Shown here in pieces: positions 7,564-15,321 of a stretch of DNA of 64,000 nt. The notes below the pieces were generated by a model, which had not been told where the DNA came from, made no database searches, and saw nothing but the letters and a program-made list of their open reading frames with translations. The stretch lies in NCBI RefSeq assembly GCF_052055585.1, contig NZ_CP170485.1:1-64000 (forward strand), given 5' to 3'. Positions within the stretch are counted from its first letter, which is position 1. Each line of letters starts with the position of its first letter. The translations under genes and the position numbers were made by a program. Origin of the DNA: Oceanicaulis sp052055585. Its GTDB lineage: Bacteria > Pseudomonadota > Alphaproteobacteria > Caulobacterales > Maricaulaceae.

Positions 7564-9407
7564 GCCGGGGCCGTTTCCTGTGGGTGATGATCGCGAGCCT
7601 TATCCTGGGCTTTGCGGGCCTGAACATGGCCGCGCGCATCGGGCTGGATGGCGCCCGGCTCGATCTGACCGAACGCAGCCTCTATGCGCTGTCAGACGGG
7701 ACGCGCGATGTGCTCGAACGGCTCGATGAGCCGATGGCGCTCGATTTCTATTATTCGCGTGCGGAAGCGGCGGGCTATCCCGAATTGCGGGCCTATGGCG
7801 CGCGGGTGCGAGAACTGCTGCGCACGCTGTCGGCCCGGTCGGGCGGGGCGCTGCGCCTTGAAGAGATTGATCCGGCGCCGTTTTCTCCGGATGAGGATGC
7901 GGCGATTTCCGCCGGCCTCCAGCCCGTGCCGGTCGAAGGTGGCGGGCAAATCTTCTTTGGTCTGGTGGGCCGCAACGCCGTGGATGAGGCGCGCATCATC
8001 GGCTTCTTTGATCCGCAGGACGAAGCGCGGCTGGAATATGAGATCGTGCGCCTGATCGCCGAGCTCGAGCGCGCCCGCACCCCGCATCTCGCCATCATCT
8101 CCGACCTGCCCTTTGCGCCCGATCGTGAGGGCCGCAGCGGCAATCGCATCATCGACGAGCTCGGGGCGACCTATGAGCTGAGCTGGCTGGAGCCTGATTT
8201 CGACGCCATCCCCGAAGAGGCGGATGCGCTTCTGGTGATCCATCCGCCCCTGATGAGCGAGCGTCAGCTCTATCGCATTGACCAGTTCACCCTCGCCAAA
8301 GGCCGGGTGATGGTGGCGGTCGATCCGATGGCGCATGTGGCGCTCAAGCCCGGTCCCGATGGCTTGCCGCCGCTCAACGCCCAGCGGGCCACCGATCTGG
8401 CGCGCCTGTTTGCGAGCTGGGGCGTGCTGTACGATCGCAATACCGTCGGCATGGATGGCGAGACGGGTTTGCCGGTGCAGATCGTCGAGGCGGGCCGCAC
8501 CCGCATGCGCGCTTATCCTCTGTGGTTCTCTGTGCCGCCTGCGGGTCTGAACCAGTCCCTGCCGGGTCTTGCGGGCCTGTCGCGGGCGGTCAATCTGGGC
8601 TCGCCGGGGGTTCTGGGTTTTGAGCCGGAAACGGGCCTGAACTTTACGCCGCTTCTGTCCACCAGCGCCCAGGGCGCACGGCTGGACGCTGATATCGCCG
8701 CTTCAAGCCCCTCGCCGGAAGAGCTGATGCGCGGCTTTGAAGCGGCGCCTGACGCGCCTCTGACGCTGGGCCTGCTGCTGGATGGCCGCTTCCGCACCGC
8801 CTTTCCCGACGGTCCGCCCGTGGATGACGGCGCGCCGATCCGGACCGCGCATCTGGACGAGAGCGCCGGGCCGGGCGAGGTGATCGTCCTGGCGGATGTG
8901 GATCTGTTTGATCCGGCTTTCTATTTGCGCGCCGATCCGGTTCAGGGCGAACAGGTGGTGGCGGACAATCTGTCTCTGGTGCTCAATCTGGTGGACCGGC
9001 TGGCGGGGGATCGCGCGCTTGTGACCTTGCGCTCGCGCTCGCGCTCGGATCGTCCCATGACCCGGGTGGATGCCCTGCGCACGGCGGCCGAAGCGCGCTA
9101 TCTGACTTTGCAGGACAGCCTGCAGGCGGAGCTGAGCGACGCTGAAGGCCGGCTTGAGGAATTGACGCGTCTGGGCCGGGCTTCGGCGCTGGGCGGGGCG
9201 GGGAGTGCAGACGCGGCCGAGGCGGACGCCTTGCGGGCGCAGATCCTGGACGCGCGCGAACGCCTGCGCGAGATCGAGCGCGGCTTCCGTATCGAGATTG
9301 ATGCGCTGGAAAACCGTCTGATGCTCTGGACGCTGTGGCTGCCGCCGCTGATGGTGCTGGTGTTTGGCGTGATCGCTGCGGTCTGGCGCAGGAGGCATCG
9401 GGCATGA
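7560..9407 (+). CDS. GldG-like ABC-associated membrane/periplasmic protein
   Basis: This 615-aa protein has one N-terminal membrane segment (residues 7-25), a large extracytoplasmic domain and a C-terminal membrane segment (about 585-605) ended by RRRHRA. The start LDLTERSLYALSDGTRDVL and the block RIIGFFDPQDEARLEYEIVRLI match the ABC_transp_aux/GldG family. Residues about 500-580 look like coiled coil. It overlaps both neighbours by 4 bp. It probably forms the periplasmic arm of the exporter; the transported substrate cannot be inferred. Confidence 0.85.
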   Translation: MSRGRFLWVMIASLILGFAGLNMAARIGLDGARLDLTERSLYALSDGTRDVLERLDEPMALDFYYSRAEAAGYPELRAYGARVRELLRTLSARSGGALRLEEIDPAPFSPDEDAAISAGLQPVPVEGGGQIFFGLVGRNAVDEARIIGFFDPQDEARLEYEIVRLIAELERARTPHLAIISDLPFAPDREGRSGNRIIDELGATYELSWLEPDFDAIPEEADALLVIHPPLMSERQLYRIDQFTLAKGRVMVAVDPMAHVALKPGPDGLPPLNAQRATDLARLFASWGVLYDRNTVGMDGETGLPVQIVEAGRTRMRAYPLWFSVPPAGLNQSLPGLAGLSRAVNLGSPGVLGFEPETGLNFTPLLSTSAQGARLDADIAASSPSPEELMRGFEAAPDAPLTLGLLLDGRFRTAFPDGPPVDDGAPIRTAHLDESAGPGEVIVLADVDLFDPAFYLRADPVQGEQVVADNLSLVLNLVDRLAGDRALVTLRSRSRSDRPMTRVDALRTAAEARYLTLQDSLQAELSDAEGRLEELTRLGRASALGGAGSADAAEADALRAQILDARERLREIERGFRIEIDALENRLMLWTLWLPPLMVLVFGVIAAVWRRRHRA

Positions 9408-10435
9408 GCCGGCCAACGCCGTATAAACGCCGCGGAGTTCAGGCGCTGATCAGCATCGCCGCTGCGTTGGGGCTTCTGGTGCTGGGCAGCGCTGTGGTCT
9501 GGCGTGACGCCCGCATCGGTCTGGCGCCAGAGGTTAGCGGCCCGGTCGTGCCCGGCTGGTCCGGGCAGGCGTCCAGCGCTTCGCGGATACGCATCGAGAC
9601 CGCCGAGGGCGAGTTCGTGATGGCAGAGCGCGAGGGACGCTGGGTCATGGCGAACCGGGGCGATTATCCCGTGCGCGCCGAACGCATCGCCGAGCTTGAT
9701 ACGCTGCTGCAGGGGCTTGAGTTCGCTGAAGCCATGACGCGCGACCCGGACAAGTTCGACCGTCTGGGTCTGGGCGCGCCAGAAACGGGCGGCGACGGCG
9801 TCAGGGTGACAGTCAGCAATGATGCGGGCGAGACCCTGGCCGATCTGATCGTCGGGCGCCTGCGCGGTGAGCGCGGGCTTTATGTGCGGCGTCCGGGCGG
9901 GGTGCGCGCCTACGCAGCGTCCGGGCCGGTTGCGGGGGCGGATAGCCTGGGTGATGCGGGCCGCTGGATGGGGCTCGATTTCTGGAGCCATGACGCCTCG
10001 GCCATTGCACGAGCAGAAATCCAGCCTGAATTCGGGCCTAGCTGGCGCGTCATGCGTGCGGGCGAGGCGCAGCGCTATTATGAGCTGCGTGAACCGTCAG
10101 GCTGGCGTCTTGTGACGGCGGGCGCGGCCAATGGCGTGGCGACGGCAGGGGCGCAATTGCGCTTCCGCGACGTCAAACCGGATCAGGAGCTGGTGGGCGC
10201 CTATGTGGCCCGCCATGCGGCGGTGACCTTCTCCGGACTTGCTTATGAAATGCTGTTCTTCGCTGAAGGGGATGAGCGCTGGGTGAGCATCGAACTCGCC
10301 GCCCTTGCCGATGACGCCGCCCCGCGCGCGGAGCACTTCAACGCCCGGGTCGAGGGCTGGGCGTTTCTGGTCAGCGAGGACGCCTATGAACGTCTGACGC
10401 GGGCGCTTGATCAGGTGGCCGAGCCCGTTCGTTAA
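9404..10435 (+). CDS. DUF4340 domain-containing protein
   Basis: This 343-aa protein has a single N-terminal membrane anchor (about residues 12-32) and an extracytoplasmic domain of the DUF4340 type. Features include RIRIETAEGEFVMAEREGRW, then YPVRAERIAELDTLLQGLEFAEAMT and DPDKFDRLGLG, all common in this family. The ATG at 9404 is chosen because it overlaps the stop of the GldG-like gene as ATGA. DUF4340 proteins accompany Gld-type ABC operons in many proteobacteria; their role is unknown. Confidence 0.85.
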   Translation: MSRPTPYKRRGVQALISIAAALGLLVLGSAVVWRDARIGLAPEVSGPVVPGWSGQASSASRIRIETAEGEFVMAEREGRWVMANRGDYPVRAERIAELDTLLQGLEFAEAMTRDPDKFDRLGLGAPETGGDGVRVTVSNDAGETLADLIVGRLRGERGLYVRRPGGVRAYAASGPVAGADSLGDAGRWMGLDFWSHDASAIARAEIQPEFGPSWRVMRAGEAQRYYELREPSGWRLVTAGAANGVATAGAQLRFRDVKPDQELVGAYVARHAAVTFSGLAYEMLFFAEGDERWVSIELAALADDAAPRAEHFNARVEGWAFLVSEDAYERLTRALDQVAEPVR

Positions 10436-10503
10436 CCCGTATTCACTTTTTGCCTTTGCAACTGTGGGTCACACTTCCAGCTTCACAAGTCTGGGAGGGC
10501 GTC

Positions 10504-11070
10504 ATGGAAATCAAACCGATCGTGCTGGCTGTGGCCGCACTTGGCCTGCTGACAGGAACAGCTCTGGCGCAGGAGGATGTGTCTGCGCGCCAGCTTGCGG
10601 CCATGGCGCGACTTGCGCCGCTGGCGGGCGACTGGGTGGTCACCGGCGAGGTGATGGGCCCTGAAGGCGCGCAAGCGATGACGCCCGGCACGGCGCAGGC
10701 CCACTACGCGTTCAATGAGCGCGGGATCGAGGAGACGGCGCAGATTGATCTGGGCTCTGTGGACGGGCTGACCGAGCTGCGCACCCTCTTTACCTATGAT
10801 CCCTATCGCGAAGTCTACCGGCTCAGCGTCATGGATGGCGCCTACGGACTTCTGGATATCTATGAGGGCGGGTTTGACGAAGAAGGGCGTCTGGTGACGA
10901 CCAATCTGCGCGCCGACACGGCCTTCCCCATCGAGGGCGGCCAGCTTCACTTCAAGCTGGTGCATGATTTTACGGGGTCAGAGGGCCATGATTTTGCGGT
11001 CTATATGACCGCGGATCGCGGCGAGAGCTGGCTTTTGTACTTCGACCAGCATTTCGCTCCGGCCGATTAG
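10504..11070 (+). CDS. Exported protein of unknown function (possible DUF1579-like)
   Basis: This 188-aa protein has a clear signal peptide: MEIKPIV, a hydrophobic core, then cleavage after ALA-QED near residue 21. The mature part has LAPLAGDWVVTGEVMG, AHYAFNERGIEETAQIDLG and LRTLFTYDPYREVYRLSVMD. This resembles the lipocalin-like DUF1579 proteins, but the match is from memory of the motif pattern only. ATG 10504 is preferred to an earlier ATG because it sits after gggagggc. The gene is convergent with the DUF1223 gene (4-bp overlap). Confidence 0.7.
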   Translation: MEIKPIVLAVAALGLLTGTALAQEDVSARQLAAMARLAPLAGDWVVTGEVMGPEGAQAMTPGTAQAHYAFNERGIEETAQIDLGSVDGLTELRTLFTYDPYREVYRLSVMDGAYGLLDIYEGGFDEEGRLVTTNLRADTAFPIEGGQLHFKLVHDFTGSEGHDFAVYMTADRGESWLLYFDQHFAPAD

Positions 11071-11792
11071 GGCAGCCGCGCGGCGGACAACAGGCGTCCG
11101 CCCGGCCCGTCCTGAACCAGCACGACCGCGTCCAGCCCTTCGGCGGTGTCGGGCAGGACGAAGCTCGCCTCCCCGCCCGTCCAGTCCGCAAGCTTCTCGA
11201 CGGCGCGGACCATGTTGAAATGGGTCATGCGCAGGCCGGCATTGCGGCCGCTCTCGATCTGGCGCTCCTGCACGCCGGGCGCATATTGCACCACCCAGAT
11301 TTCCGCAGGCGTTGGGCGGTCGCCGGACAGGAAGAGGGTCAGGGCGCCATCGTTCGCCGTTTCAACCCGCGCTGTGGGGATGGGCGCGCTGGCTTCAAGC
11401 GCTGATCTGATCCGGTCGGCGTCAAAGCGCAATTGCTCGGGCGCGCCATTGAGGACGAAATGCGGGGTGTAGACCCGCATGGCCTCGCCCGCCTCCACAT
11501 AGGCTTTCTGACGATCCACAAATTCGGGCATGGCGAACTGGTCGGTCCAGCCATAGGCGTCCCAGTAATTCACGCCCCAGGCCAAAGCGATGACGTCGTC
11601 CTCTTCGCCAAATTCGGCCAGAAGCTGATTGGCGGCAGGGCAGAGCGGGCAGCCTTGAGAGGTGAACAGCTCCGCCACGCGCACAGTGTCAGAGGCGGCG
11701 GACACAGCCCGCTCGGGCGTCGCCCGCGTCTCTTCAGACGGGGCGGCATGGGCCTGAAACAGGACGGCCAGAACGGAGAGCCACGTAAGCAT
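11067..11792 (-). CDS. DUF1223 family exported thioredoxin-fold protein
   Basis: This 241-aa protein has an N-terminal signal sequence (MLTWLSVLAVLFQAHA). DUF1223 proteins are periplasmic and thioredoxin-like. The diagnostic segment VAELFTSQGCPLCPAAN (about residues 38-54) carries a CxxC pair, followed by ALAWGVNYWDAYGWTDQFA and VYTPHFVLNG, all conserved in the family. A redox role is suggested by the CxxC but is not established. Its stop overlaps the convergent upstream neighbour. Confidence 0.85.
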   Translation of the reverse strand: MLTWLSVLAVLFQAHAAPSEETRATPERAVSAASDTVRVAELFTSQGCPLCPAANQLLAEFGEEDDVIALAWGVNYWDAYGWTDQFAMPEFVDRQKAYVEAGEAMRVYTPHFVLNGAPEQLRFDADRIRSALEASAPIPTARVETANDGALTLFLSGDRPTPAEIWVVQYAPGVQERQIESGRNAGLRMTHFNMVRAVEKLADWTGGEASFVLPDTAEGLDAVVLVQDGPGGRLLSAARLP

Positions 11793-11851
11793 AAGTGCTT
11801 ACTAGCCCATATCCGGCTCTCATGTAATTCACAGGGCCGTTATGGCCTGTT

Positions 11852-12571
11852 TCAAAAGACGGTCTGGCTGAGATCCCGCGTCGCGGGGCACCATTGCGGT
11901 TCAACAGGCTTGGGGGTGTCGAGGCGGATGGCGTTGGCGTCTTCGAGTGCGACCTCGCCTTGCTGGACGTCAAATTCCAGCCACATCAGATCGTCTCGCA
12001 CTCTCGCCTCTGAGAGGCTCATACAGCTGCACTCATTGAGGGAACGTCCTCCCAAGACGAGGGGGCCATAGATGCGCTCAGGCGGGCGTTTGGTGGACCA
12101 GTATTCATATCCGGGTCCGGCTTCCACGAGGAATGTTTCGCTTGCTAGTCCTAGTCTGGCGACGACCCACCCCTGACGCAGGCTGTCACTGACCGGCTTG
12201 AACAGCGAATAAGGGCTGATGAAGCTCGACCAGGTGGTCATCACCGTCAGGATGGCGATGAAGAGGATCGCTTGAACGCTGGTGACCCAAATCGCCGGGC
12301 GTCGATTACGGACGCGAACAAGGTCGATAATCCAAAGGCAAAAGACGGCGGTGAAAGCCAATGCAAAGACGCCGAGAAGGGTCGGCCCGACAGGCGCCTC
12401 GCCGTACCAGAAACGCAACAGTTCGCCACAGCCAAACTGGGTGACAACAAACAGCTCTGTCAAACGCCAGCACAGGCCCAACGTGAGCAAGCTGACCAAC
12501 AGCATCCAGCTGACCGGGCTTTGATAGGCGGCGGTGCTGCGATGCAGGCGGCGTTGGCGTAAGCGTCTCAC
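11852..12571 (-). CDS. Membrane protein of unknown function
   Basis: This 239-aa frame has a basic N-terminus, three hydrophobic segments (about residues 20-45, 65-85, 92-113) and a soluble C-terminal half of about 120 residues. That half contains ECSCMSLSEARVRDDL and several Trp, and its SYSLF-like periplasmic-facing start suggests an extracytoplasmic domain. I do not recognise a family. The start at 12571 is GTG and has no strong ribosome-binding site; an ATG at codon 23 is possible. Base composition looks less GC-biased than in the neighbours. It is likely real because no convincing alternative frame exists. Confidence 0.6.
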   Translation of the reverse strand: MRRLRQRRLHRSTAAYQSPVSWMLLVSLLTLGLCWRLTELFVVTQFGCGELLRFWYGEAPVGPTLLGVFALAFTAVFCLWIIDLVRVRNRRPAIWVTSVQAILFIAILTVMTTWSSFISPYSLFKPVSDSLRQGWVVARLGLASETFLVEAGPGYEYWSTKRPPERIYGPLVLGGRSLNECSCMSLSEARVRDDLMWLEFDVQQGEVALEDANAIRLDTPKPVEPQWCPATRDLSQTVF

Positions 12572-12618
12572 CGCTCAAGACTATTCCGGGCGGGGAATTG
12601 CGGCAAGAAAAACCCGTC

Positions 12619-13299
12619 TCAGGCGTTTTCGTCTTTGGTTTCGCCGTCTTTCTCATCGGTCGAATTGTACTTCATGACCAGCGGCGCATTGGCCAGCACG
12701 AACACGAAGAACAGCGGGAAGGTGCCGAAGAAGCGGAAATTGACCCAGAAGCCTTCGGTCAGCTCAAGGCCTGCGAACCAGCGCGCGCTTTCGGGCACGC
12801 CCGCATCCACGATATGCCGCCACATCACCTCGTTCAGCAGCGCCAGGAAGGCGAAGAACAGGGCCCAGCGGATGCCCAGCATCACCCAGGCGTGGTCGGG
12901 CAGGGAATAGATCGAGCCGAACAGGCGCTTCCAGACGTTAAAGCCGAGCGCAAAGCTGATCAGGATCGCAAAACAGAAGATCATGTTGATGATCGTCGGC
13001 TTGATGAAGATGAAGATCGGATCCTGCAGATAGATCGTCATGCCGCCAAACAGCGTGACGATGACAAAGGTCACCGCCAGCATGGGCGGAAAGCGCTTCT
13101 GGGTGATCAGCGCGTAGGCCACGGCGGCTACAGTGGCGAGCATGAAGATGCCCGTCGCCCAGTAGATCGCCTGATCGTCCACCATCCGCTTGGCGATATT
13201 GTAGCTGATCATGAAGATCGCGGCGGGGCCCACATCCACCAGCAACTTGGAGCCTTGTCCGATGGGGCTCTTGGAGGTGTCGGTCTGGGCGTCTGACAT
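12619..13299 (-). CDS. yciB: Inner membrane septation protein YciB/IspZ family
   Basis: This 226-aa integral membrane protein has five to six hydrophobic segments. Family signatures include KLLVDVGPAAIFMISYN, the DPIFIFIKPTIINMIF block (PxFIKPTxxN of YciB/IspZ), and LTEGFWVNFRFFGTFPLFFVF near the end. In enterobacteria YciB links elongation and division machinery and affects the envelope. The N-terminus (about 17 residues) and C-terminal acidic tail (NSTDEKDGETKDENA) are polar. It is not next to ftsY here, as it often is in Alphaproteobacteria. Confidence 0.92.
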   Translation of the reverse strand: MSDAQTDTSKSPIGQGSKLLVDVGPAAIFMISYNIAKRMVDDQAIYWATGIFMLATVAAVAYALITQKRFPPMLAVTFVIVTLFGGMTIYLQDPIFIFIKPTIINMIFCFAILISFALGFNVWKRLFGSIYSLPDHAWVMLGIRWALFFAFLALLNEVMWRHIVDAGVPESARWFAGLELTEGFWVNFRFFGTFPLFFVFVLANAPLVMKYNSTDEKDGETKDENA

Positions 13300-13371
13300 G
13301 GGATGCGGTCCGGCTGCGTTTCAGGAATATCCTTGATGCCCTAATACGCAGGCGGGCGAAAGCCGGATTGG

Positions 13372-14220
13372 CTAGCCGAGCTGAATTGCGGCGAGGCCGA
13401 GCGCCAGCACCACCGCCAACGCAATGCGGCGCACGCCCAGCGGTTCTTTCAGGATCAGCGCCGCCAGGATCGCGCCGAACACCACAGATGTCTCCCTCAG
13501 CGCCGCCATGGGGGCGACCGGCGCGTTGGCGTAGGCGTAGAGGGCGAGTCCGTAGGTGGTGACATTGAAGAACGACCCGATCACCGCGCCGCGAAGCTCT
13601 GTGCGGGCGATGGCTGGAAGCTGGTCGCCGCGACGGACCCAGGCGGTGAGGGTCAGGCTGGTGGCGCTGAGGACGAAGAACCAGGCGGCGTAGAGCAGCG
13701 CCGAGCCGGCCGCCCTGACGCCCGATGCGTCATTGACGGTATAGCTCGCGGTCATCATGGCGGCGGACAGGGCGAAACCGATGGCCGCGGCCTTGGGTGC
13801 GCCGCCTTTTTCAGGCCAGGCGAAGGCGATGATGGCGGCGGAGGCGGCCGACAGGCCCAGGATCGCCAGCGGGCTGAGCGGCTCGCCCAGAAAGACAAAG
13901 GCGAACAGGCCGGCGATGGCCGGGGCTGCGCCGCGCATGACCGGATAGACCAGATTCATCGATCCGCGCCGGAAAGCGGAGATCATGAGCATGTTGAACG
14001 CCCAGATCAGGGCCGCGCCCAGGATCAGAAAGCGCCAGACCTCCCAGCCGGGAACCGGAAACAGGAACAGGACCGGGCTGAGCCAGAGCGCGGAGAAGAT
14101 GTTGGACAGCGCACGGAAGGTCAGCGTGTCTTCGGCGCGCTTGGTGTAAAGCGCCATGCCGGCATGGGCCATGGCCGAGACGAGGGCAGCCAGAGCGGCA
14201 AGGGGCGGGATGGTCTCCAT
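13372..14220 (-). CDS. EamA/DMT family transporter
   Basis: This 282-aa protein has about ten hydrophobic segments in two EamA halves, the architecture of drug/metabolite transporter family permeases. The end of the first half reads MNLVYPVMRGAAPAIAGLFAF-LGEPLSPLAILGL, and the second half repeats PVAPMAALRETSVVFGAILA-LKEPLGVRRIALA, both classic EamA patterns. The substrate cannot be predicted. It is flanked by yciB downstream and a zincin gene upstream on the same strand, with only a short gap, so it may be co-transcribed with the zincin gene. Confidence 0.85.
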   Translation of the reverse strand: METIPPLAALAALVSAMAHAGMALYTKRAEDTLTFRALSNIFSALWLSPVLFLFPVPGWEVWRFLILGAALIWAFNMLMISAFRRGSMNLVYPVMRGAAPAIAGLFAFVFLGEPLSPLAILGLSAASAAIIAFAWPEKGGAPKAAAIGFALSAAMMTASYTVNDASGVRAAGSALLYAAWFFVLSATSLTLTAWVRRGDQLPAIARTELRGAVIGSFFNVTTYGLALYAYANAPVAPMAALRETSVVFGAILAALILKEPLGVRRIALAVVLALGLAAIQLG

Positions 14221-14237
14221 GGACCGCTTCTAGCAGA

Positions 14238-14654
14238 TCAGTCCGCCTGATCCTCAATCACATGCATGTCATCATCTGACAGGCCGAAATGATGGCCGAT
14301 CTCGTGCACCAGCACATGGGTGATGATCTCGGCGAGGGTCACATTCCCCCGCTCGCACCATTCCAGCAAGATCGGCAGGCGATAGAGGAAGACGTAATCG
14401 GGGCCCGGCGCGGGATCGAGCACGGATTTATGAGGCAGGTCGACGCCGTGATATAGCCCGGTCAGCTGATAGGGGCTGTCCATGTTGAAATGATTGAGCG
14501 TCGCCTCGTCGGCGAAGTCCGGCGTCTGGATCACCACATTGCCGCACAGGGCGCGGAACTGTTCGGGCAGACCCTCCCAGGCGTGTTGGGCGATCTCGAG
14601 AAACTGCGCTTCGTCAGGCGCGGTGAGGCTGGAAAGGTCTCGGGTTCTGAACAT
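14238..14654 (-). CDS. Zincin-like metallopeptidase family protein
   Basis: This 138-aa protein has the metal-binding motif HEIGHHFGLSDDDM (HExxHxxGxxD) near its C-terminus, characteristic of the small zincin-like metallopeptidase family (Pfam Zincin_1). The domain begins at AQHAWEGLPEQFR and includes LYHGVDLP, both typical. A start at codon 26 of the open frame (MFRTRDLSSL) is preferred because the upstream residues are not family-like. It is divergent from mmcB, and the SOS box of that gene lies 58 bp upstream, so it could be affected too. Confidence 0.85.
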   Translation of the reverse strand: MFRTRDLSSLTAPDEAQFLEIAQHAWEGLPEQFRALCGNVVIQTPDFADEATLNHFNMDSPYQLTGLYHGVDLPHKSVLDPAPGPDYVFLYRLPILLEWCERGNVTLAEIITHVLVHEIGHHFGLSDDDMHVIEDQAD

Positions 14655-14712
14655 GATGCACAGATAGGGGCGGACCGGGGCCGCAACCAGAGCCAGACAG
14701 GGCTTGCCGCGG

Positions 14713-14727
14713 GAACATAAAATGAAC
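14713..14727. promoter_or_regulatory. LexA (SOS) box upstream of mmcB
   Basis: GAAC-N7-GAAC (spacer ATAAAAT) is the reverse complement of the alphaproteobacterial LexA consensus GTTC-N7-GTTC. It ends 11 bp before the mmcB start codon, in the divergent region shared with the zincin gene. Confidence 0.8.
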
Positions 14728-14738
14728 ATGATGCCCCT

Positions 14739-15194
14739 ATGGCTGTTTCTGATCCCCTTCCCACCGCCCGCGCCAGCAACCCCGCCATTGATGATGCGCG
14801 GCTTCTGATGCGCGGCACGGCGCGTTTGCTGATGGATCTGGGGATCACGGCGATCGCCGAATTCACCCTGCCCTGTGGGCGCCGCGCGGATCTGGCCGGG
14901 CTGGGCCCCAAGGGCGAGATGGTGATCGTTGAGGTGAAATCGGGCGTGCAGGACTTCCGCACCGATGAGAAATGGCCCGACTATTTCGCCTGGTGCGACC
15001 GGTTCTATTTTGCGGTGTCTGACCGCTTTCCGGCCGACATCCTGCCCGATCAGACGGGGCTGATCATTGCGGACGGGTTTGGCGGCGCGGTGGTGCGCGA
15101 AAGCCCTGTGGCCAAGCTCGCCCCGGCCCGGCGCAAGGCGCTGACCTTGAAGTTTGCGCGCAACGCCGCCGAGCGCGCGCTGCGGGCGATCTGA
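14739..15194 (+). CDS. mmcB: MmcB family DNA repair protein
   Basis: This 151-aa protein belongs to the MmcB family (PD-(D/E)XK-like fold), named in Caulobacter for mitomycin C sensitivity and part of its SOS regulon. Nuclease-like residues are visible: EFTLPCGRRADLAGL (Asp), then MVIVEVKSG (ExK motif) around residue 65, followed by DEKWPDYFAWCDRFYF. An exact SOS box ends 11 bp upstream, directly supporting LexA control. No strong ribosome-binding site is visible. It is probably a cytosolic repair factor. Confidence 0.9.
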   Translation: MAVSDPLPTARASNPAIDDARLLMRGTARLLMDLGITAIAEFTLPCGRRADLAGLGPKGEMVIVEVKSGVQDFRTDEKWPDYFAWCDRFYFAVSDRFPADILPDQTGLIIADGFGGAVVRESPVAKLAPARRKALTLKFARNAAERALRAI

Positions 15195-15321
15195 GCCAGC
15201 TTCAGGAAAAATATCGCCCTTTTCAGCCCTCTCGCGCTGGACGATTGAGGGTTCGCTTTCTAGGCTAGTTGCGGGGAAGAAGGTGCGAGGGGTCGCGCCA
15301 TTCTTGTGAGGGGGTGGAGCG

